DNA from: Bugulina stolonifera
Taxonomy: Eukaryota > Bryozoa > Gymnolaemata > Cheilostomatida > Bugulidae
DNA length: 64,000 nt
Reading direction: 5' to 3'
Assembly: GCA_935421135.1 (NCBI GenBank)
Contig: OW285192.1
Location: forward strand, 11,611,501-11,675,500
Part shown: piece after piece, positions 27,201 to 39,200 of the stretch
How positions within the stretch are numbered: position 1 is the stretch's first letter
How the letters are laid out: every line of letters starts with the position of its first letter
The notes under the pieces: generated by a model
The model's database searches: none
Told to the model about the DNA's origin: nothing
The model's input: the letters and a program-made list of their open reading frames with translations, nothing else
Made by a program: the position numbers and the translations under genes

Positions 27201-30200
27201 CATATATGACGATATACTTACACTCGCATTTACATTTAATCATATTCGCATTGATGTAATACTCTTAATCCTAATCATAATTGTATTCATATTCATACTC
27301 ATGTAACACAGACTCATACTCATATTCATATACTATAATCACACTCACATTACTATACTACTCACACTCATGTTGATATACTCATATTTATATACATGTA
27401 TATGACTAGACTTATGATGAAAGGATCACACTCCTACTAATACAACATATAATTACACTGATACTTATACATGCTTCCCCTAATAACTCACCTGATATGG
27501 TCACTCCTTACATCTGCCATTGAACTCCTCACACTGTAGAAGCTACTAGAATCACTAGAAGAGTTGCTACTGGCTAAGGAACGTCTGCCATCATAACCCA
27601 AGATGGCTCTTCTGTCGAGGCTAAAGTGCCTCTGCTGCCTCTTACTGGTGCGCTTACCTTTCACAATAGAGTAGTAAATCGTTATTCCTTAACCATACAA
27701 TATATAGCTTGCACAGTCTATAGATACATTACAACTTTGTACAACTGTATGAACATATAGAAATAAAGCAAGGCGCATTTTTATATTTTGACTTGTTCCT
27801 TATATTTCAATGCTCATCCGAGCATCATCATCGGAAGATAAAAAAATGCTCCGATGATGATGCTCGGATGAGCGTTGAAATATAAGGAACAAGTCAAAGT
27901 ATGAAAATGGGCTTGTTTTACTATTCATAATAAAATACTAGCTTACACAAACATTTTCCAGTATACAAAAATAACCTTTCATAATCAACATAGCACAAGA
28001 TCCTCATTTGTAAGCAGCGATTAATATATTGTAAATACTATGGTCACAGTCAACAGCTTTGAAATCAGTCATATTAGTCAAGTTAAGTACTTTCAAATTT
28101 ATTGCCGCTGAGGATCTATTGTGCATGTAGCTTTCGCAGCGGAGGGTAGGAAGTCTAGAAAAGTACGTAAATACGCACCCTGATGTTGAGCAAACTGGAC
28201 GGATCTGAGGCTTTTACTGTCGCTGTCGGACTGGTCAACATCTTTTCTAGAGAATCTCTGTCTCATTATTGTAGAGTGGACACTCGAGCCAGGCGAGGTA
28301 GCGGAGACGGGCGGTACCTCAGCCCCACCCGTAATAAGGGGCGTTTCTGAATCATCATCCTCGTCACCAAACGGATCGGCTAACAGGAGATTACACACAT
28401 AAAAGTAAATATAGTACATTGTATGGCCTGTTCTTAGCAGAATAAAATACAACTAGATATGCAACTAACTAACCACATAAAACACATTTAGTCAGAAAAC
28501 TATTGAAAGTTAAATAGTTAACTGTACCTAGTTTGACGGTGGGAGGTTTATTCAGGGGGTTAGGTAGATTAAAGACCAACGAATTCTTCTGCAAGATACT
28601 CTGCCCATATCCAGCATCTTCACCTGGATTTACTGCTATCGTTGGAATCACCTGCAAAATTAAGAGTTTTAATGTGACCCCAGCAGATAAATCTATTACT
28701 CTTCACTCATTCAGTGATAGCAGACCACGCCTACTACTATACAACGGTAACCATTTTCACCTCGCCAATTCAGATTAGTAAACTAGCCCACCTAATTAGC
28801 CACACCTTTCTACATCCACTTATATCAATCATGAAACTGTTAATATCTCTACTTGCACCAAGACCTGATACCCATCTACATGATAACATATTCTATTCTA
28901 ACTATGTGCAGATAACTTCGCAGAGCTACATGTATGTATGACCCACACGTACCTTCATACTAGCCACCCCAGCGGGCATCTCGAACAAGTTCATTAAATC
29001 AAAGAAACCAGGACCTTGACCGTTCTTGCCAAAGAAAGCACATCCACCATGACAACCACACTTACTCCTCAGCTCTTCTAAGCCATCTTCATCATTGGCC
29101 ATCTAAATACAAACAGTATCGTTATTCTATTATGTATACAGACAGTATCGTTATTATCTGACCACAGACAGTATCGATATTGTCATGGGTTCTTGATAAC
29201 TGAGCCCTAGTAACGAGACTGCTGATGAGCAATAAAATATGATGAAAAAGACTTCCTAGAGTTTGATCAGGACTGATTGATCTCAAATGGGCAGCTAGCA
29301 ACTAAATTGGCTAAATTGAAAAAGGAAGTTGTCAACATGGTAAAATTATATTGTCCATTGTAATACTGATTATATTAAAAGTGGTGGTTGCAAATAAGAA
29401 TTTGAATGAGAAATAGTTAAACAGCTAAAGAGAATTTTACCAGATATTCTGAGTAAATAAGTAAAGGTGGACAGTAACTACATACTAGTAAGATTAGGTA
29501 AGGACAAGGTAAAATGAAATTCTACTCTATTAAATGTATATATAAAGTGTATGATATGTTCTCCATCAGGATAATTACCTGGTCATTGGTGGGCCAGAGG
29601 AACCAAAGTCTCTTTGTCTTCCTGTCATGTCTCTGCAGAAACAGGTTCTGAAGGAAGTGGAGCTCAGGCTGCGCCAAAGATGTGGCAGCGTCAACATTGA
29701 TTGGTCCCAAACTAACCGAACCTATCCAGAGAAATAATACTCCGTGTTCAGCATAAATGAGGAGACAGAAAGCACAAACATGAAGATGTGAAATGCTAAG
29801 ATGGGGGATGTAGACTACCAATAAGAGAAGTAAAAGAAGTGGTAAATCGCATGGAAGTAATTCAGGTGTGGTATGTATCTAGCATGTATACTAGAACACT
29901 GACAATAGAATAAAGTCTGCAAATAAATAACGGGCTAAATAACGGTGAACAGAACATGTTACATAATTAGAAGTGTTTACATTGACAACATGCATACCTG
30001 CTTCAAGCCAAGGTTCGCCCGTGTTCCAGTTATCCTCAAGACTGGACACTGTGTAGACCATCTGTCTCAGGTGAATGTGCTCTATCAATCCAGTAATACC
30101 AGCCTTGTTGTTACGGCCTGCACAACAAAAGGATATATCTGATAGCCTGTGATCTTTGGAATGCAGCAAAATGGAGGGGCGGAGTTGGTCATATTTTCAC

Positions 30201-33200
30201 TTCATGCAAATTTTACTAAAACTCTTGAGAATTTTCTAATCTATTCCCAAAGTTCAAATAAAAATTTGCATGAATTAAAATGCCATTAAAAAATTTTGAT
30301 AATATTGTTCCTGAAACAAGAAATACATCCCGTATATGATTTACAATGGTTGTTTTAACTTGAGACTGGACGATTAAGTCACTACAATTAAGAATTGAGT
30401 AGTCATGCACTAACCATGTAGGTTACAGGTCGATAGCCTGAGAGGATAGAGCTGGGCCTCCAGTGCTACTCCAGATTCAACTAGATACAGTTCAATGAGA
30501 TCTATAGATACTCTTGTCATTCTGTACTTGATATCCTCCTCAGTGGGGCATAGAATCGTCTAGAGATCAAAGTGTAATAAATATTATAGATGCACATGAT
30601 AATGGCCTAGGAGCATGGACAGCTGGTGTAGTGGTAATGTAATGTCATTTCACTTTGCAAGGCGATCAGGTGTCATTGAGCTTCGGGTCTGAACCCCTGC
30701 CAGGAATGGATTATTTTCACAGTGGTAAAACCCGATCCTTGGCTGCTCACAAATAAATATACCAGCAATAAAATATGCAGTAACCAAATCCATTAATATA
30801 CTTTAGACGTATAATAATGTACTGAGATGAAAAGTACTCCAACGCTATATTATTCATATTTCTACAGTTGTGATATTGGTCACAAATTGTCAGGACAGAC
30901 TGTTGGAAGCAGCTAGCAGGACATACAGACAACTCTATCTCACCATTAGATGATTTTCTAAGAGCAGTCGATGAAGCTATCTTACCTTGCCAGGAATAGC
31001 CAGAGCTTCTGAGGACAAACGACACTGAGGTTGGGGGTTGTAGTGCTGACACTTCTCTGCCTCGGGTCTACAGAACTGGTTTTCTGCGTCATCTATCAGG
31101 AATACGGCTGTTTTTAAGAACTGTAGAATGGGCTCCAACTGAGAGACAGTGAGCTTACCCTACAATAGAAAACTAGGCTAAAGAGGGATTCTCAAACAGA
31201 GAAAACTTGAATATACTAATATAGCATTATCTCGGTGACGATAAGCAAGACCTACAGTGTACATGTAGCTTTAATGTTTAGATATATCAAAGCTTTGTTG
31301 TCGAAGAGATTTCTGCATACAAGGCTTGTGAATTTATGGTTTAGACACAATTTTCATGGGTAAGAGAAGAGCAGAACATTCGACCCAGATATAGTAACAG
31401 CCCTCTACTGTGTTCCTGTTAGAAGCGAATCAAGTTTGACAATTAATATAATTCTACTCTACATCAACATAGTATGATCAAGCTGACTTGGAGTTTGATG
31501 TTACCTTCAGATCACCGATGGTAAGTTCAATCAGCCAGCCATATTCCAGAGTGACAGCATCCAGAGGTAGATCCTTGTGGGAAAACATGGCGTGTCCTAC
31601 AGAGTGCAACATATAGACATATATACAGGTACACACGATATGCTCATACTATATGACACGTCAATATTTAGACATAGACATAGACATAAACAGTACCAGC
31701 TTCAAAGACTTAATCTCCTGATAGGTACAACACTCTATTATGTTATATCATACTACTGGTAGAAGAGATCGAGTATCATAACAAGTACCTCTCATCTGTA
31801 ACCCTGAGAGGGTAATGTGACCTTCAGATAGATGCTGCTGACTCGCTGGTCTCTTAATGTTATCTTTAGCTAATAGCATGGCAGGGGAGACAATTACTTG
31901 GAGTCGTGTCTCCTGATAGTCCTTATCCATCTCAAAGGCAAGTCTATCTATATACACACTAGCACAAGGTGGATCATCTTCAGCACAGTGCTACAGAATA
32001 TATAGGTCAGGGCATATATACATGTATATACATGTACAGTGTATTTTATGGCATATAGGTGAAAAAATGTGCCTGCTTGCATGTCAACATATCAAGATAG
32101 GAAGAGGTCAGGTTATAGACTTCATTACCAATTTCATCTTCTCACCACCTTTAGGTGATGACAGAGCTGATGTTTGGCGGCCTTCCAAACCCATCACTGA
32201 CTATTGGCACAATATACCAGAAACTCAAATTTAACTGTAGAGGGTGCATACCTTCACTAGGTGCCCATGTATATCATGTAATGACACAGAGACCTTCACT
32301 GCCATTGCTCGATATAGCCTAGGATCAAACTTCTCTTCCGTAGCCTTAGTTTCAACTTCAGTACCCTTTTCAGAGTTAGGGGCTGACCTATCATTCGCAG
32401 ACTGCATCGTAGTGAATTTTTGATAATAGCCAAAATAGTTATCCTTGAACTGCATGAAGTACTTCAAGATGGACCTGCAATGCATAGACCACATCGTTCA
32501 TGTCGACTATATTAATCGCGCAGACGATATCGTTCACGCAGACGATATCGTTCACCCAGATACATAGAAAGTGAAAATAACCTTCAACTGTACAACAGCA
32601 GTTCAACATGCAGATTAAATAAAATAACAAAGTTTATTACCATAGTTTACATAATAACAAATCACTAGTATTACCATTCCTATGCAGTTCAGTCCTTCAG
32701 AGAAATAACTCACAGAAGAACAAACTGCAGCTAGTAGTGGTATTGCTACAAGTTTTAACTACCCGCATAGTCTGAGTTCCTAGATATTTACCCGTAAAGC
32801 ATGAGCTCGCTAGAGCCCACCTCAATCTCCACATTGATTCTGTGAGGATCTAGTGTAGCGGGGTCAAGAGCTTTAGACAACTCCTCACTCAGTGTCTCTA
32901 TACTGGTATCAGAAGCTACCCCTCTAGGAGAAACCCCGGCACCTGTGGGTGATGACGGTGTGTTCTAGAACATAAACACAGACGTACGTATACACTGTAC
33001 ATGGATTAATTGGGGACACTACAGTAGCAAATAATATATACCTGAACAACATCAATGGATTGGTAAATTATGAAATAATTATTTCAAAATGTGCAACTTC
33101 TACCAATGGACATGGTCAGAGAAAACAATCCCTAGCTCATCAGCAGACCTGGCTTTTTCGCGCAAAAATGAGGATTTTGCTTTCGGCCCAGGCCGGTGTG

Positions 33201-36200
33201 TTCGCAACTCTGTGACAGAAGTGGGCCAGAAAATATTTTAGCAAGTTGGCCTGTGCCTGAAATTTAGGTTGAGAAAATAATAATAATAATAAATAATAAT
33301 ACCTGACCTATTTATAATACATCAAGACATGGCCTATTACTTACATTGTGTGTAGTAAAGTTGCCGGGTATGTTATGAGGGTGTGTTACCAAAGTATCGA
33401 TCATCTCAGCATATGAACTCTCAGTCAGGACATACATGGGGTAATACTCATAGCAGACATTCACAGCTAGTATAGGGGTGCTCATTACGTCAATCCATCC
33501 ATCCCTAAACAGACCAGTAGTACGTAATGATAACTGTAATACGTCGAAGGTAGTAAATACACCACTTAGAATTTTTTACTCAGAAGGAATGACAACTTCG
33601 AACTGCCAACAACTGGTGAATGGAAAGTTTTGGAAAGGTAGTTGTAGAGAAGTGCATGTAACTACAATAAAATAGATACATATATTATAAATGGTGCGAA
33701 ATCATTTCAGGAAATAGTTAGCCATAATTTTACACAACTTACATGACGATGATTTTGAACAAAACGATTAAAATCATGTAGTATTTATAATCTGTAGCCT
33801 ATTTACAATGTACACAGAGAATAGCCGCTGTAAACAACTCACTCTCGTTTTGTAGCCTGCCGCCATTTACTAGTGCAACCAAATGGCTCCTTCTGCCTGT
33901 GACCATCTCTGTTGGTGACTGTGGCAGACTGGGCCAGTGCCAACAGAATAGCTTGGCTGGTGTTTGTCTCTGGCACATAGAGTCGGGCCTCCAGGAACTC
34001 CCCCGTAACAAAGAAAGTGTAGGGCACAGTCTCTGGCAGGAAATCAGTGAAAGGTAGCTTGATGGCGCAGTCTAGCACATCACCACAGACTGCTATTTGA
34101 CCTGAATAGCAATACGATCATTTGATATTTCAAATAATTTGTATAACAGCGAAGACAAAATATCACGTAACAAAGAAAGATGACTAGTATGAAAGATTCT
34201 GCAATAAACCAGTTATCATTTCTAATCAGATTGAAACAGCAATAAAACAAACCAATAAACACCCAATAAAAATACCGAGTCCTCTTTAGTACTTATATTA
34301 AAATAGCGTATACGTATACTTGTAATAGGTTATTGTACATCGTGACCTGCATTTAAATATCACATTATTTTGCAGATTATATCATAAACTGTCGCTTTTT
34401 AAAGTACTGCATGTACAAGGTAGAGCATTTGATAGTTATCCACGTTACTTATTATAGTTACTACAGAGTACTATTTGCAGGTATATAATATACTACAGTT
34501 ACTATATCATATCATACAGTACGATACAGGTATATAATATATTACAGTTACTATATCATATCATACAGTATGATACAGGTATATAATAATAATATACTGA
34601 CTGCTCTCGGAATTGGCAGAAGACGTATCCACCCAGTTGAATTCGCTTGAGTGTAGCAACAACTCAAACTCTTGAAAGACTAAGTTCATATGCCATGTGT
34701 ACGGCACAAACTGGAATATATCAGGGACGGTGTGTGGGGAGCTCCAATCCACGACCAGGTCATAGAAGAAGTTTACATGCTCAAATAGAAACCATGCAGT
34801 TGCCTACAAGTGGAATAAAACATTCATTAAACAAATGATCAAACTTCTTTATTAATAACATCAGAATTGCAAGATGACTAAAATAATAGAAGTTCATCAG
34901 AAATAATAACAACATGTCAACTCACTTTGCATGCGGTAATGTTGACTTTCCAATCTTGTTCGTCATTCCACACTCTAGGATAGGAAATATCCACCTCATA
35001 TTTGAAGGTTTCAGACTGGAATATAGTATACGTATTAGGTATAAATACTAGGTACTCTGTACTAAAATAATGGTGTATTTGTTAATCAGTAGAGCTGGGG
35101 TATCAGGTTCAAGTGACACTTTCTCCCAACTCAATACCCAGCAACCGCTACTCCTCTCAAACTCCGATCGAGTGGACCATTAAGTACAGTGGTTAAATTG
35201 CTAACAGCATGAATGGAAATATATTTTTAAACATTCGCGCATTTGTTACCTTAGCTAACCAATTTGCCCTAACAAGCAGTAGGAGCCCCAAGACAGTTTA
35301 AAGTACAACATACTGAAAGACTGTAGACTTATATTGAATGTATTACTTTACATTCACAAATAGAGAAGGTCATCACTAATGGCAGCTACACATACCACCA
35401 ATGGCATCTGCACACCTGTCATACCTGTATAAAGTTTCTCATTTCTAAGCTGGTAGTCATATCGCATCTTAGTATCTGCCCAGTGAAGACACTTCGGTAC
35501 CCGGACTGCTCCACAAACATGGGTAATGTCCACTCTATACATGAGCCTGCTCCACCGTGAATATGCAAGGCTTGCGTTTCCTAATCAAAGTTACCCATAG
35601 TGACAGTTAGCAAATGTTGATTTCAGTAATTAGGTGTGTGTATCCATAGCAAACATCTAACCATACCTGCCAAGTATCCCCTATTTCAACCTCACCACAC
35701 CCAAGGTGGATAGCCCCACTCACACGTTGAATCTCCTTCCCTCTCGAGACACTTGACAGGTATGAATCAAATAACAACTGTTGCTTTAAAAACAACACTT
35801 TTTAAAATATATGTTGTGGAAACATACGGTAAAATTATATCATGTGATCGCTTAATATCATAGAAGCTAAACAAAAATTTGATGTAGGTTTTAAGCTCCT
35901 AAGACTAAACTGTGCAGTACTTACCCTGTCCTTAGTGAAAAGAATATCAAACATGATATCACCAAGTACGACCATGCTCAAGTCAAACTTCTTATGCTTT
36001 CTCTTCTGGTTATGAATGGGTGGCTGTACCACCTCCATGGTTTTGTGATCAGATGGGAAGAAGAACTTGTACAGATAATCTCTACCAATCATACGCATAT
36101 ATAATAACAGCTATGACAACGTTCTATAACACTGAGGACTATATACATGTAGGTTAGAACAATCTCATCTCCTATAAACACCTCCTATCCAAACATCGGT

Positions 36201-39200
36201 AGTCTACGTTGAAGATAGCCGATATTATAAAAAGCCTGGTGGACTGTGATTTAATGAACAATCTATTGAACAAACCACAGCAACCTTTCCATTAGTCTAA
36301 GACTGCCTTCGAAGACTAATACTATATTAATGTTATTGATTTGTTATACTCGATTACTACAAGCATATTATTTACAGTCGACACCTAAAAATACTTGCTG
36401 TGAGGCTGACTCTCTTATCTAAATGTAAATATACATCCAGACCATCCGTACACATGTCTTAGTTCAACTATGCTTTAGTAACACAATATACATGTAGTGT
36501 ACATGTACATGTACAGATAAATATATACAATTCACATCTATTAATTACCTTTGCCTGTCGGCCCAAGGACCATAACTTAGGTTGGTGGTGGTTCCGTACC
36601 CAGAGGCTTTGCTAGTGGATCCTTTACCACACTTTATCTCACACCCCCATTCAGGATGTGTACTCTGTAACAGTAGACATAGCGTAATCAGACACAGGAA
36701 GACTTATGAATGAACATATTTATGAAGCCAAATATATTAAACATCTGAGTGTGATATATACATGTAAAAATACGTCGAATACCCATATGAATGTGTGAGA
36801 CACATGTATCTGGATGTGCTACATACCTGTATGAATGTGTCACATACCTGTATGAATGTGTCACATACTTGTATGAATGTGTCACATACCTGTATGAATG
36901 TGTCACATACCTGTATGAATGTGTTACATACCTGTATGAATGTGTTACATACATGTATGAACGTGTCACATACCTGTATGAATGTGTCACATACCTATAT
37001 GGATGTGTTACATACCTGTATGAATGTGTCACCACTGGCCATCTGTAGAACCTCTGGTTCCACAGGTACCAGACCTGGCTCATCATAATAGTAATAGAAG
37101 TCTACAGAATTTGACTGAGCTATCACAAACCCATCTCCCATGTACCTGGGAGGTCTACAATCACAATACATTCATTACACACTAGGTAATGGCATAGTAC
37201 ACAATCATGGTAAATAATGTGTAGTAGAAGGAAACTAAAATAGCCCAAGTACCCAAAGAGTAACAAACTACCTGCTAAGAAACTGGATGCTTGAATGGTT
37301 GGTCTTGAGGAAAAGTTTTCAAGTAGGCCTACACTAGTAATAACAAGTCAACAAAGACATCTTCATATAATTATATAAATTCCAATATATCTCATATTTC
37401 ATACTTATACTCACGGATCTTTCACGCCAGTGTAAGCTTGGTTAGGAGTGAACATGACCCTGACATTATCTGCTTGGCACTTGAGCATGTGCATAAAGAG
37501 GTCCGTTTGATTGGATGCATTGCGAGTAGAGTACGTACATTTTGCTTCCTCTATACGAATCACCAGCGAGGACGGAATTAGCTTGTTACCAAATATAACT
37601 CTTGCCTGCACCATATGACGAGAGAATAATGTAATGTGAAGTCTAATTAAACATGCTAACGTCTACATACAACTGGGACACAGAAATAACGGATTAGAAG
37701 CAGTTGTAGTGAACGGAACTTATTGCAAAACTAAAAATAAAAAAATTGAATTGACTAACACATAACACAAGCAAGTTAATAGAATGCCATCCATACCAGG
37801 TAGATACCACAAGATAACTAATATACCCACCTCAGAGATGTCGGCTTTTATCACTGGAATCAAGTCTCTCCACTTGAACCAAGAGTCATCTACTTTATCC
37901 AAATTTGTCGTCTCTGTTCTCTTTCTCTCCCTCTCTTCTTTAGCTAGATGCTCCAACTCTGGGATCATCAGCTCCTCCATATTGAATAGTTTTTCTAGTC
38001 TACCGTACTCGTTACAACGGTTGTATATGTGGTACTATTAAATATCAACATGTAATGTGATACACCAATAAAGCTATAACTTTTATGCTCTTTCTACATA
38101 CAATAGCAGTAAGACTCTGTTAAATATGCCAACAACATGGAAATGCATATTCAACATCCCATACTCATGTCTTTTAACTCTTGCAGAAAATCTAGGCTGT
38201 CACATCAGGAAAATCCCAGTTGCGTGCTTGATATGGAAATGCATTCAAAGCAGAGACAACAGAAAGGACAACATGTTATATAGTTTAACTGATGTACGCC
38301 AGTAAACCTTCTCATTGGCTGACAGGTAGATTCTATCATAGTCATATACAAACCTCCAATCCCTCTATATTGAAGGAGAGTCTAGTGGCATCATTAGCAG
38401 CTTCATCAAGTGTAGACCTCGGTGTAAATGGTTTCCACCACCTGCAGCATATAGACACAATGATATGGTACCAGTGTGATAGAAACCCAAAATATACCTG
38501 TTATGTTAACACTGTACACAATTTCCCCCCGAGTAGAATGCAATATTACAGTAGTCATACACAAAACTTCATTTCACCCATTTCTGATAGAGACTCGCCT
38601 GAATATAGCATATCCATATTGAATACGGAGTGAGTAGTCATACGTTATGTAGTGCACATCTCTAAACATTATCTTTCCTCCAAGTATTGAGATGGAGAAA
38701 GACCCTACAATATAATGTTAAGATACGTAATACAACATTTAATTCAGTTCCTGACAACAGGAATAGGTTTTGCATACCCCCTCTGGGTAGGTGAAGGACT
38801 GCTTTAGGACTATTCTATATACCGTGCTGTGTAGTCGTACACACACCAAATAACTTTCTTGAAATTTTCTTTCACTGATCGATGAATGACTTTTACCTTT
38901 CCAAAGAGTAGCTGTTAACACGAAGCATTACTGTACTATAATATGCTTTATGGATGCTACCATATAACATACAACACTCAGAGGGTTTAGTAACACTGGA
39001 TGTGTGGAAATGGAATCTATAGCCTAGAGCAGGGGTTCCCAATCTGGGGTACATGTACCCCTAGGGGTAAATTTTAGAAATCTAGGGGGTACAAAAGAAG
39101 TTCTCAACTTAATACATTTTTTACAGAGATTTTCAGTTACAGACTATAAATTATTAATCAACATGATCTATTACTGAACTGAACATCAAATGGCTCACTG

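Noticed and set aside
33150..33300. Possible SINE ending in (AAT)n
   Set aside because: No convincing A and B boxes and no target duplication, only an AAT-rich tail.
35085..35205. Possible second tRNA-derived element with ggttcaagtgac
   Set aside because: The B-box match is partial, there is no A box at suitable spacing on either strand, and no cloverleaf.
36688..37088. Long open frames on both strands with repeated THSYRYV or HTCMNVS peptides
   Set aside because: They are by-products of the 21-bp minisatellite, whose period is a multiple of three; they do not follow the BLTP1 reading frame.
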